NCBI RefSeq assembly: GCF_022682495.2
Contig: NC_071390.1
Span: 168,293,220-168,357,219 of the forward strand
Direction of reading: 5' to 3'
DNA: 64,000 nt
Source of the DNA: Desmodus rotundus
Taxonomy: Eukaryota > Chordata > Mammalia > Chiroptera > Phyllostomidae
Position 1 is the stretch's first letter. Each line of letters starts with the position of its first letter. Below the pieces are notes generated by a model. It had not been told where the DNA came from and ran no database searches. It saw nothing but the letters and a program-made list of their open reading frames with translations. The translations under genes were made by a program, and so were the position numbers. Positions 36,550-46,796 of this stretch are shown piece after piece.

Positions 36550-36606
36550 CCATGTCAGTTCTCTCTTCCACATTCTGGACAGTGCCTTCTCATGCCCTTA
36601 TATCAG
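36550..36606 (+). CDS. Candidate exon 2 with start codon
   Basis: A strong acceptor (T/C-rich tract ending TTTTTTCTCCCCAG at 36549) precedes 57 bases that end in TATCAG/GTAAAG. ATG at 36552 has G at position -3. It encodes MSVLSSTFWTVPSHALIS plus one base, which joins GC at 38573 to make a glycine codon. The same frame is also open without splicing to 36782 (106 codons from 36462), so splicing is not required for openness. No protein family is recognised. Confidence 0.25.
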
Positions 36607-36847
36607 GTAAAGACATTGTCGCTGAACCTCTGTGGTTACAGTATGAGTCCAACCTGCCTTTCTCCACCTTCCTGTGCCCTCAGCTGACTGTGACTGTTTG
36701 GAGAAGACAATTCTTCCTGCCATGGTTCCTGGCATTCTACCTCAGAGACACCGCTTTGCATGGGAATCCCTTCCGGTTCTAATCCCTGCTGAAGTCATAC
36801 CTCCACCATGTCCTCTCTTTTTTAGGTACAATTTTGCATAATTCCTT

Positions 36848-36850
<3 letters not shown>

Positions 36851-36880
<30 letters not shown>
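36851..36880. repeat. (GT)15 microsatellite
   Basis: Fifteen uninterrupted GT units. Pure dinucleotide runs of this length are usually length-polymorphic. It lies in the putative intron between candidate exons 2 and 3. Confidence 0.95.
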
Positions 36881-36882
<2 letters not shown>

Positions 36883-36894
36883 ATTTTTCTATTC

Positions 36895-37150
36895 TTACTA
36901 TGGATCAGGTATGGTAAGCATTGAAATGCAACAGTGCTCAAGTCACACATGCTCCCTGTCCTCAGAGCTTACCGTCTAGTACAGACACAGAAAATTAGTT
37001 ACAGTGCGTGTGATATGGGACAGGGGTGACCAGAGGTGATATGGGGCGAATGACAGGGGCCTGTATCCTGCATTGCACGGTCATGTACGTCATCGAGAAA
37101 CTGAGAGCTGAAGGAGCAGCAAGACTAAGTCAGAAGTAGCTAGGTGATAT
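36895..37150 (+). repeat. Dispersed old repeat fragment
   Basis: 'gtatggtaagcattgaaatg' then 'gctccctgtcctcagagctt' and 'accgtctagtacagacacag' match the start of the unassigned family seen at 21590-22770. Confidence 0.45.
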
Positions 37151-38084
37151 AAGTGAGTTAAACAAACCAAGGAAACAGTTTTTTTCTTCTTGTTATTTTT
37201 GTCCATTATATAGTTAATTAACATACGTTGTGCATTTTTTGAAAACCAGTTATCTTAAGTCCTATCATCCAAATATCATTAACCATTAATATGATCACAG
37301 TTTTCTTCTAACTTTAGAAGCAGGGAGTGTGATGCGGGATGAAGAAATAAGCAAGGTTTTGTGTGTTTCAAATTACTTACTGCATCTAGTTTTGAAAATT
37401 GCTTTTATTACTTAACATTATACTATAAGCTTTGTTTTACTCCATTAATACTTCTAAAAACATCATTTTAATGACTAATTTAGTCTTTCTACATGAGTAC
37501 CTCCTGGATTCTCTGTCACCCAGTAATCTCTCTTTTTCGTGCCTCCAAGTAAGACTTGTCTTCTTAGCATTCCCTTCAAACTGATAATATTGGTCACATG
37601 CGCACTTCCCATCATTTTTTGGATTTGAATGGCCCAGTGCCCCCAAAAGGTTAGTTAGACCATTCCTAAGCATGAGGCAGTCCAGGCTTCGTCTTTTCAC
37701 TGCCTTTGTGACTCCCTTCCACGTGTGGTCAGTACGTGTTACTGACTAATCTATCAACTGATGTTCTTTTAAAACATAAACAAGAAGCAAAAGCTAACAC
37801 CCGTTGGCTGAATCTACTCTGAACCTTATTTGACTCCTTTCATTGGGCAACATTTCAGTACCTCACACTGTGAGTCATTGATTTTGCCAATCATCCTTTG
37901 TTCTGGAATGTTCCTTTTAACCAGGGTTAGGGTGAGGGTTGGGACATCATGTGCCAGTTCTTGATAGGCTTCCCTTGCTGAAATGTGTGTGTGGAAGTTA
38001 CCATTATCACATCTGCATTTCCTCGTATCATTATTGTTATCACCATTGTCAACCTTGTTGTTATTGTTGATACCACCCAGTCCT
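37151..38084. other. Unassigned DNA
   Basis: No recognised repeat. An 87-codon minus-strand frame (37437-37700) has no known similarity. Confidence 0.4.
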
Positions 38085-38260
38085 TGAGCGTAGTGTGTTA
38101 CTCATATTATCTCACTGAAATTTCAAAATAACTACCTAAGGTAAATGTTACTTGCTTCCCTACTTCTGAGAATTCAATTAAAAAAACAAAAACAAAAAAA
38201 AAGCTAGTAAATGGGTAGGTTAATGATTAAACCAGATTTATCTGATTCCAAAGTGAGTAA
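38085..38260 (-). repeat. MIR-like SINE fragment
   Basis: 'ctcatattatctcactgaaa' followed by 'gctagtaaatgggtaggtta' and 'ttatctgattccaaagtgag' reads as reversed MIR interrupted by an A-rich run at about 38178-38203. Confidence 0.5.
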
Positions 38261-38285
38261 TGTTAGAAGAGATAAAACATGAAAA

Positions 38286-38318
<33 letters not shown>
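38286..38318. repeat. Compound (GT)n(AG)n microsatellite
   Basis: About seven GT units run directly into about nine AG units, a common compound dinucleotide repeat. Confidence 0.9.
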
Positions 38319-38356
38319 GAGAAACTTGGGAGAAACAGAGATAGAAAGACGAGAGA

Positions 38357-38388
38357 ATATCTTCACTTAGGGATATCTTCACTTAACC
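38357..38388. repeat. 16-bp tandem duplication
   Basis: ATATCTTCACTTAGGG (38357-38372) is followed at once by ATATCTTCACTTAACC, a 14-of-16 match. Confidence 0.85.
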
Positions 38389-38572
38389 CCTTAGACTGTA
38401 TGTTTCTTATTTCGTAAAAGGATATCAGATAAAATTTGACCAATGTCTGAGTTGGCACTGAGAACCCAAAGATTTCTGTGGAAAACAGGAAGGTGTGGCT
38501 CATTTGCAGTCATGAGTTCTGTTTCCCCGCGAATATCACATTAAACTGGTTGTTCTTTTGTACCAAATGCAG

Positions 38573-38722
38573 GCTTTCTGAAGGAAGTGTGCTTGAGTGA
38601 GACCGAAGGGGAGAACAATCAGATAAAGACTAATGCAAGCAGTCAACGTTCCCCTGTACCACAGCTTGCTGTTTGGACTCTGCTTCTCTGCACTGGGCGC
38701 CTGAGTGAAATTGGGAAGAAAA
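38573..38722 (+). CDS. Candidate exon 3, single open frame
   Basis: The acceptor TTCTTTTGTACCAAATGCAG ends at 38572, and the donor GTAAGT starts at 38723 after AAAA. Over these 150 bases two frames close quickly. The third is open throughout and is the one reached from the ATG of candidate exon 2. It encodes 49 residues beginning FLKEVCLSETEGENNQIK, with no recognised domain. A 150-base open frame alone is not significant; its phase agreement with both neighbours is what makes it notable. Confidence 0.25.
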
Positions 38723-40144
38723 GTAAGTGGTGCCAGGTGTGAATGGGGTTAAGCTAGGCAGAGCCAAGGTCCCTCCATGGTTGTTCATTGAAACAAGTCA
38801 AAACCTAGATTTGCCCGTTCCCTTCATCTTTAAAGCAGGTTGAATTTACAGATACTTAGAGGGTGCCTAGGTTGTTTTCCTTTGATATTTTCGTAGCTGG
38901 TGGAAGACAGTGTTCCACAAACTAGAAAGCCAGGAAGGCCAATATTGCATGCTGACTTTCTTTGCCCCCCTCCCTGCTTCCACCTTACCCCCAGTCCTGA
39001 AACACAGCTAGGGCTCAGACTCTGGACACTTTGCAGCTAAATCCTAGTCAGCTCTGGAATGAAAATTCCACCCAGTGAGTTTTGAAAAAGGTAGGACCAC
39101 ACCTTCCAGGCCGCCGTTCATGAGATAAAAATTATATCATGAGATAACGTAGAAAGCTAAACAAAGGCAATCAAATGAAGCTTAAATGGACACTGTATCT
39201 CATTTCTGAAATGTTTTAAAACTTGAGCTTCATGAAAGTCTGTGTTTGTGGAAAAATTCTACATGCATTTGGTTTAGGCTGATGTTTTTGGTGTGGACAG
39301 ATGTATTGAAGGATGGCAGATGGGGTCAGTGAAGGCAGATATATAAAAGCAGGCAGGTGTGTATGTAGCCCTGCCCAAGGACTTGAAAGGAAGAAGTGAA
39401 AGGTGAAAGTAGATACACAGATAAATTCAGAGGGTGACCAAGGTAACCCCATCATTAGACAGGAAAATTCATTTACCCTTGGAGTATTAAACCACACAAT
39501 CCACAAGCCTTGGATACAAGAGAAATCACAAAGGCACTTAAAGAGGCTACTTCTTGAGCCTGGCAATATTAGAGTGCTGCCAAAACAGTAACACTAACCA
39601 TTGCCTCTTAATGTTTTTGTTGTAACATCTTTGATTCCTCTTCTGCACCTCTCAACTAATATGAATTGTCACTTTTCCATTCCTTTGTTAAGGGCAACTT
39701 AGTCTAAGAAATAACATTTTATGACTATTTACAAAATTAAAAATTTAATTTGAAACATAACACCCAACTCTTCTCATATTGAAACAGAAAACATTTTAAC
39801 TACTAAAAAAATATGTGGACCATGTTTTCATTCTGGTTTGTGTCCTTGGTCTCTCTTTGCTGACGTGAGGCTCTGATAAACTCTTCACAACCATAAGTAA
39901 TGCAGGGAGGGAGAGGAGACGTGATTCATACATACAAGCGCATGCATGAGTCATGTTCAATGTCTCTCATCACCTCCAAACCCTACTTACCATGCTGGAA
40001 ATTGGAGGGAAGGGACAGCATAGAAAGCTGACCATTAAGTGCCACAGAAAACCAGAAATAACACTTTACAAAATAATTATATAACACTTTACAAACTAAA
40101 AACTACTAAGCCCACTTCTTGCCCCCCTCTCTCTCCTTCTCCAG
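38723..40144. other. Unassigned DNA (putative intron 3)
   Basis: Opposed open frames at 39216-39591 of up to 116 codons overlap on both strands without known similarity. No repeat was recognised. Confidence 0.4.
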
Positions 40145-40284
40145 TGATGGCGACGACAACATGGGCTGCCCTGGCGTGAGACCCAGGAGAAGCTGGAAGG
40201 GGTTACTCTCTAACTTAGAGAAATAGCTGACAGAAATATAATTTCCTTCTTACACAAGGTGATGTAAAAGTATATATGAATAAA
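40145..40284 (+). CDS. Candidate terminal exon with stop and poly(A) signal
   Basis: A pyrimidine tract ending CCTCTCTCTCCTTCTCCAG (to 40144) precedes TGATGGCGACGACAACATGG. Joined to the last base of candidate exon 3, the frame reads MMATTTWAALA and stops at TGA 40177-40179. AATAAA lies at 40279-40284, with GT-rich sequence near 40325-40345. This would close a reading frame of about 79 codons that starts at 36552. The true end is unknown. Confidence 0.22.
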
Positions 40285-41479
40285 GATGCATTTTATTTGA
40301 ATTGAACATTACGATTCATCAGCATACAGTATGTGTGTTCTGTTATACTGGTAGCAGCACTTGTCCATTAAAATATAAAGTTTGCATCATCATTCTGGCT
40401 TCTGCAGTTCTTTGAAATAAAAAGTTCCAGAATAAAGTAATTCAGCCCTCAGAAGTGGTATGTGGGAGTTTAGCAAGGGGGATAGATAATACAGACTGGT
40501 TGTTTTCATGTTAGAAGAGTCTGTGGAGCTATTTACAAGTATGAATGTGGCAAGGATTGAGTGCTGCCCCCAGATACCCTCCGGGGTGGGGCTCCAGCAT
40601 CAGCTTCTCTTCCATGTTCCCCAGGCGATTCCGAGGAGCAGCCAGGTAGTCTAAACCCTAGAAAAGAGGAACCAAGGAGGTAGAGATGCAATGGATACCT
40701 AGTATTGCCTCAGGAAGTAGTTCCCTGGGGCAAAATGGACAGGGTGTGTGAGTGGAAATCCATGAATGATTTCAATCAGGCAACTTTTGCTTCCTTGCTC
40801 TGGTTCTATGTTAACTGAACATACGTTTGATTATAACGTGGCTTCTCATCGTGGGTCTGATAATGAAGCAGCTCAGGCGGCTCAGGCTTATGAGACGTGT
40901 GTGTGTCTCATTAGCTATGGATCAATAAAATGGCTTCCTAAATTACATTTTAGTTTCTTCTAAGACCGATCAGTGCAATTAGTTTCCCAAACACCGCTTA
41001 GTTCTGAAACTCTAAAAACTTTGGGTGTGAAGGCTCTGGGCCAGATCAAACCATAATAGTTCAAGTGAGCACTTCTCCACGTGCCTGTAACATTGGGCCT
41101 TTCTTCTGGAGATACCTGTTGGAAACACTTATGAATTCTGTGGGCTATGTGTTATCTCAGCAGACCCAACAATACTGGACAACTCTTTTTAGAACCTAAT
41201 TTTTGTTAAATTTTTGGAAAGAATTGCTGGGTGGGAAATAATTTCAAACATTTTCAAAAGAAACTTGGATGCAAGTCACTTTGAGTTACTATCTTAGCTT
41301 GTATTGCCATTCAGAATAAAGTGAAATGTTCACGATTTGGAGTAAGTTTTGATGCTAGGTGATCCACACATATTATTTATTCTCTTTGGGCACCTGTTTT
41401 CCTTAGTACAAAGTAAGAGGGTACAGTCATATATAAATATCTCTAGATTTCTGCCAGCTCTAAATTAACGTACCTCTAT
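40285..41479. other. Unassigned DNA
   Basis: No recognised repeat or coding signal. Confidence 0.4.
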
Positions 41480-41795
41480 GCAACTATAGCCTTTAAAAGA
41501 ACACACATTTCATTTTATAACAGTTTTAGTTTTACAGAAAAATGGGGACAGAGCATAAAGAGTTCATATGTTGTTAAAATATTAGTGTAGTATACTTACT
41601 ATCATTAATGAACAAATATTGGTACATTATTATTAACTAAAATCAATACTTTATTCAGATTTCTTTAGTTTTTACCTGATGTTCTTTTTCTGTTCTAGGA
41701 TCTCATTCAAGATACCACATTACATTTAATAGTCCTGTTTTTTTAGGCTCTTCTTGGCTGTAACCCTTTCTCACATTTTGCTTGTTTTTGATGGC
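41480..41795 (-). repeat. Old L1 (L1M-type) 3' region, left part
   Basis: 'cagttttagttttacagaaa', then 'gaacaaatattggtacatta', then 'gctcttcttggctgtaaccc' and 'gatggccttgacagtttatt' match reversed L1 3' UTR. The element continues after an inserted younger L1 at about 41991. Confidence 0.65.
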
Positions 41796-41990
41796 CTTGA
41801 CAGTTTATTTATTTATTTCTCCTCTTTCTAATTACACTTTTCAGAGTGACATTGGTTAATAAGATCATATAGGTGTCAAGTGTATATTTCGTTGATATGT
41901 GATCTGTATACTGCATTGTGTGCCCACCACCCCACGTCAAACTATCTCCCATCACCATATATTTTGTCCCCTTGCTAGTTTAGAGGCGTA
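41796..41990 (-). mobile_element. Younger L1 3' end, nested in older L1
   Basis: Read on the minus strand it contains 'cacacaatgcagtatacaga', 'acacttgacacctatatgat' and 'attaaccaatgtcactctga' and ends in an (AAAT)n-like tail, visible as TTTATTTATTTATT at the left. This is the L1 3' end common in bats and carnivores. AGTTTA occurs at both borders, perhaps a short target-site duplication. Flanking L1M sequence resumes where it left off. Confidence 0.72.
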
Positions 41991-43030
41991 CTACTTAGGT
42001 ATTTTGTAGATTGTTCCTAAATTTTGTCTGATGTCTTTCTCATGAATGGGCTAATGAGTATGGGGTGAGGAACACAGGATCAAAGAGACTGTTCCAATGC
42101 ATCAAATCAAGAGAACGTTCTACCAACATGATTTATCATTATCGTTGTTGACCTTGATCACCTTGGGAATGTTTGTTGAGTTCCCCACTGTAAAGTTACT
42201 CTTCCCTGCCTCTTTCCATCTGTCTGCCCCCTTTAAAGGGAAGTCACAACGCACAACCCACACTTAACAAGGGGGGAGTTATGCTTCACGTCCTAGAGGG
42301 AGGAGTAACTACGTGAATTATTTGGAATTTTTCTGCAAGGAAGATTTGTCCTTTCTCCATTTATTTATCATTTGTTTATACCAGCTTGGGCTCATGGGTA
42401 TCTATTTTATACTCTAAGTTATAATCCAGTATTATTTTATTGTGTTATTTGAAGTTTCACTTTTGTGTACTGGGAGCTCTGTCAGGAAGCTCCTGGATCC
42501 CTGGATCACAAGTCTTCACGATGAATCATGTGTTCCATGTTTGTGTGTAAGTGTGTGTGTTTGTGCATGAGTGAGTGTGTGTGTTTAGCATCTGTCACTA
42601 CCATATGCTCCAGACCCACCTTGTATGTTTCCTACCCCAGTTTTAAAATCAACATTTCTTTAAGAAACCCTGGTTCTATTGTTTGAAGTATGGCATTAGA
42701 AACCAAAATCTTGGTTCTAGACATACCTCTTTGCAACTGTTGCTTCTGGGCACACTCAGCTGACAGACTGAGAAAGTGTATGTTTGTGTGTATTAACTTG
42801 TGTATTTACATATATCCATAAATATGTCCATGCCTAACCATCTGTATCTATATTAAGTTAAATGGGAGTTCACACCGATGTCTTCAGCTCTAATTCCTTA
42901 CTGAGTAAATCCTTCTATTCTTTTTTGCTTGCCTATCTGTAACTTCCCAATCTAACAGTGAGAAAACTGGCTCACGTCCTCGTTTTTGGCACAGCAAAAA
43001 TACCCCGTCCTCAACTTTGAAGGACTCTTC
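41991..43030 (-). repeat. Old L1 (L1M-type) 3' region, right part
   Basis: A long colinear match to reversed L1M 3' noncoding sequence: 'ggtattttgtagattgttcc', 'gatgtctttctcatgaatgg', 'gttgaccttgatcaccttgg', 'cactgtaaagttactcttcc', 'gaattatttggaatttttct', 'ctaagttataatccagtatt' and 'cagctgacagactgagaaag'. A GT-rich tract sits at 42541-42583. Confidence 0.72.
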
Positions 43031-43560
43031 CTTCCTTTTAGGGAGCCATTGGTTTCTCTTCATTGGATAGGGCTACAAAATAAATATCTTTGGAAGAAAA
43101 TCTAATGATTATAGACTATTGATTGCAATTCAGATTTGCTATTATAGGATTTTTATTTCTTTGCCCATATTTTCTCATTTGTTTCCTCTTACTCTGGAAA
43201 GCTATATTTCTAGTAATTGTCATAAATTATGTATTTGCATTTTTTATAATGTAATAAAATGATTTCAAAATTACAATAGAACATTACCATAATAGATTAT
43301 TAAATGTGCTTTAAAACTAACTTTCAGTTTTTATTGTCCTTCATGTACTGAGTACTAAGGATGAACAGCCAAAATATTGTGCTTTAACGTCACTTGAATT
43401 CACATCTCTATGATTGTGTGATCAACTTGATACACAGATACATTCATTTCATTTTGTTCACAAATATTAGCAATTGCTTTTTAAATGTGATTTTATTTTG
43501 CAGTATGCAACATTTAATATAGGAAATAGAGAATATATTCACAAAATGTAACTTACCTTC
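43031..43560. other. AT-rich DNA
   Basis: Unassigned sequence between two L1 fragments. Confidence 0.4.
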
Positions 43561-43624
43561 CTGTTTTTCACCTTCCCTGTGATAACCTGATTTTTCCCTG
43601 TTTTTCATCTTCCCTGTGATAACC
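43561..43624. repeat. 37-bp tandem duplication, partial second copy
   Basis: CTGTTTTTCACCTTCCCTGT at 43561 and its extension to 43597 are repeated from 43598 to 43624 with one difference (T for C at the eleventh base). It was probably a local slippage or duplication event. Confidence 0.85.
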
Positions 43625-43639
43625 ATTTTATTAATTTGT

Positions 43640-44637
43640 GGTTTATCTTTATTATCTTTCTTCACAAAAAAACAGAAAATGCATACTTGTTCTCCTGTAT
43701 TACACAACAGCATTACAATGTACATCGTGTACTATACCTTATTTATTTCACTGAATAAGTATTATGGAGTTCACTTCATATCAGTGTATGGAGATCTTCA
43801 CCATTTATTTTTATGGTTGTTAGTGCTTCTTCGTGTGAATATATCATGGTTTGTTTTAAAATGTCTCATTGATAGACATTTACCATTACCGCATCTCAGT
43901 GAATAACTTTATGCCTAAGTCATTTTGTGCATAAATCCTTTTGTACATTTGGGTTACACTTGGAAATAGTTTTTCTTGGTTGAAGGGTAAGTGTGTATAT
44001 AATGTACTAATTATTGCTGAATTATTCCCACAGATGCAGAATGATCACCTTTCCACAAGCAATGTAAGAAAGTGCCTCTTTTCTTCCAGTATAGCCAACA
44101 AATTATGCTGTTAGACTTTTGAAAATTTTACCAGTCTGATAATGAAGAAATAGTATTTCAGCATAGTTTAAATGTTCATTTACATAATTATAAGTCAGGT
44201 TGATCTTCTTTTCATATGTTTAAAATGCAGTTTCTACATCTTGCTTATTTTTATATGTTTTAGTCTTTTATTTCACTCAAATTTTAAGACTATTTTCTTT
44301 TGGAGATATTATTCTTTTATGATAGAATTTGAACATATATTTTGCAGTTTGTCCTTTGTATTGTGACTTTCATTTGAGTGAGAAATTTCTCATTCACAAG
44401 ATTCTTAAAAATATTTTTCTATAGTGTGTCAATATTGTCTTTTATTATTTTGGATTTTGGGTTTAGCTAGGAAAGTGTTTATCACTCTCAGTTATTGAAA
44501 GTTTTCATATATGTTTCATTCTAGGGCATTATGAGTTTCACCTTTACGTTTAAATCTCTGATTTATTTAGATTTTACCTTGATGTACAATGTGAAATATG
44601 GGTAGGATTTGATCATTTTCTTAATAGCTATTTTCCA
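43640..44637 (-). repeat. Old L1 (L1M-type), left part
   Basis: Reversed L1 ORF2-end and 3' sequence in order: 'ctatgccttatttatttcac'-like text at 43730, 'tgatagacatttaccattac', 'cctaagtcattttgtgcata', 'gaattattcccacagatgca', then 'cctttacgtttaaatctctg' and 'gattttaccttgatgtacaa'. It resumes at 45063 after an inserted LTR. Confidence 0.65.
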
Positions 44638-45062
44638 AAATTTGAATTGTTCCTCCTAAAAAGAGATGTTGAATTCATAACTGTCCATACTTCAGAACGT
44701 GACCTTACTTGGAAATATGGTCTTTATACAGATAATCAAGTTTAAGTGAGTTCATTGAGGTGGGCCCTAATCCAACACAACTGGTGTCTTTATAAAAAGG
44801 AAACTAGAACACACAGACATAGATGGAGGGAAGACAATATAAAGAGACACAGGAGAAGACAGCCACCTAAAACTCAAGGAACACCTGAGGACGTCAGAAA
44901 ACAGGAGTGAGGCCTGGAACGGATCCTTCCTGAGAGCCTTCAAAGGAAGTATGACCTTGACTACACCTTGATTATGAACTTTTGGCCTTTAGATCTGTGA
45001 GATAAGACAGCTCTCTTATTCTAAGCCACTCAATTTGTAGCAGCCCTAGGAAACTAGTATAT
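44638..45062 (+). mobile_element. MaLR-type solo LTR (MLT1-like), nested in L1
   Basis: 'gaattgttcctcctaaaaag' and 'agatgttgaattcataactg' begin the element. It continues 'gtgaccttacttggaaatat', 'ggtgggccctaatccaacac', 'gaggcctggaacggatcctt' and 'gtagcagccctaggaaacta', and ends GTATA. The order matches an MLT1-like LTR. The surrounding L1 text is continuous across it. Confidence 0.72.
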
Positions 45063-45420
45063 GCACTGATTTGAGGTATCATCTTTATCGTATGCTTTCA
45101 CCTGCAACTTGGGTATACTTTTGAATTTTCTATTCTGTTGCATGTGGATTATCTGTCCACTCATATATCCATACCATAACATTTTAATTAAAGATGGTCT
45201 ATACTATGTTTTAAAATTTGCTATAGATCCCCTTCCTCATTTGTTCTTTTTGTTGTATTTTTTCCTTCATACTCTTACATTATTTTTCCATATGAAAGTT
45301 ATTAAAACAAGCAGTCAAACAAATAAATATATTGTTCTTCAAGAAAAAGTTGGTATATTTATCAGGATTGCAAGGTTTTCTATTTTAATGCCCATTCACA
45401 TCAGACTCTTCAACTAGCTG
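45063..45420 (-). repeat. Old L1 (L1M-type), right part
   Basis: 'cactgatttgaggtatcatc', 'ctattctgttgcatgtggat' and 'gtctatactatgttttaaaa' resume the reversed ORF2 sequence broken by the LTR. The 102-codon plus-strand frame at 45109-45417 is antisense to it and not a gene. Confidence 0.65.
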
Positions 45421-45779
45421 CGCAGTCCCTGTCTACAAAAGCTGTATCTCCCTTCTCTAGTCTCTATAGTTGCCTAAATTTCCAAAATGGTTTCAGTTGC
45501 TGTGGAAATATTTTCTCCACTAAGATGGTGAATTCTTTGGATACAAAGCATTCTGAAAAGTTTTTTCTTACCTTCAGCAGAACTCTTCTGGAGCCATAGA
45601 TAGTTTCAATAATTATACATTGAGTGGATACAAATTGCAAAAGTACCAGTTTTAAAGTTATAGAGGAAGACTTGTTATAAATAATCTGTTACTGAGACTT
45701 CTGAACAACTCAGGATGGAATTCAGGTAATATAGTACAGTGAAGTGAGTGCTGGATACGCAATCTTAAAACCTGAGTTC
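45421..45779. other. Unassigned DNA
   Basis: No repeat or coding signal recognised. Confidence 0.4.
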
Positions 45780-46175
45780 TAATGATCTATATTATACCTA
45801 ATATAATTATATAATATCTATTACTTACATAATAGATACTTATATATTCTATCTATCTATATTCTTACTTATCTATTACATAATAGATACTTATATATTC
45901 TATTGCATCTAATATAGTTATATATTGCCTAATTATATATTATGGTGATATAATTATTTGTAATTAATATAATTATATAATACTATAATATAATTACATT
46001 ATAATTATATGTAATATAATTATATATACTATACCATATAATATATATACTATATGTATTATAATTATATATACTATATGATTATAATATAATTATATAT
46101 ACTATATAATTATAATATAATTATATATACTACAATACTATATCATGTATTCTATATGTATATAGAATACATGAA
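45780..46175. repeat. Palindromic AT-rich tract
   Basis: About 400 bases almost entirely of A and T, dominated by TATAATTATATA-type units. A 28-base block (TTACATAATAGATACTTATA and its extension) occurs twice, near 45824 and 45876. At the right end TCATGTATTCTATAT (46143-46157) and its exact reverse complement ATATAGAATACATGA (46160-46174) are separated by two bases. Such DNA can extrude cruciforms and is prone to deletion. Confidence 0.9.
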
Positions 46176-46289
46176 TAGAAATGACTCTATTCAAAGTCGT
46201 TTATAATAAGATAGATAACAACTCTGAGACCAGCTTCTCAGTCTCCTGCCTTTTAGGATCCAGGATCAGCGAGCCTCCCTCACCTGGTT

Positions 46290-46796
46290 ATTGTGCATGT
46301 GAGAGGACCCCTGGTTCCTGCCGGGACCTCAAACCATGTCCGTGGTCCCTGCCTCTTTCTTACCATTTCTCCCTCACTCATTCAGCTCCAACCACATTGA
46401 CCTTCTTTGTGCTTCCTTGAATAGGTCAAGGTCACTCCTGCCTTATGTCCTGGGCACTTGGTCTTCCCACAGCTGGAAGTGTCCTTGTATCTTTACTCAA
46501 CATGCTCTGTGATTTCCTTAAGGCTCCCGTACACTTTGTCACATGGCCTTCCCTGATCACTCTGTATGTTACAGCCCACCTTCTCAGTAAGTCTCAGCCT
46601 GCTTTATGTTTCTTCATAGTACTTGTTAATATCTGAAATTCTAGTGCATGCCATTATTTTACTTATTTTCTTTTTCACTGAGATCTAAGCTCCCTAAGGA
46701 GGAAGACGCTGCCTTCTTCACTTCAATATCTTCCTGCTTATAACAACATATTAAGTGCTTAATAAGTATCTGTTGAGTGAATAAATAAACTGATAC
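46290..46796 (+). repeat. L2 LINE 3' region
   Basis: Colinear L2 landmarks: 'cagctccaaccacattgacc', 'gtcaaggtcactcctgcctt', 'cacatggccttccctgatca', 'gatctaagctccctaaggag' and 'gtgcttaataagtatctgtt', ending GAGTGAATAAATAA. Confidence 0.78.

Noticed and set aside
36163..36573. 136-codon minus-strand frame
   Set aside because: It is the reverse of polypyrimidine splice-acceptor tracts, giving Lys/Glu/Gly-rich text; no domain seen.
45109..45417. 102-codon plus-strand frame rich in Leu/Phe/Ile that could look like a membrane protein
   Set aside because: It is antisense to L1 ORF2-derived sequence; A-rich L1 sense strands give T-rich hydrophobic antisense frames.
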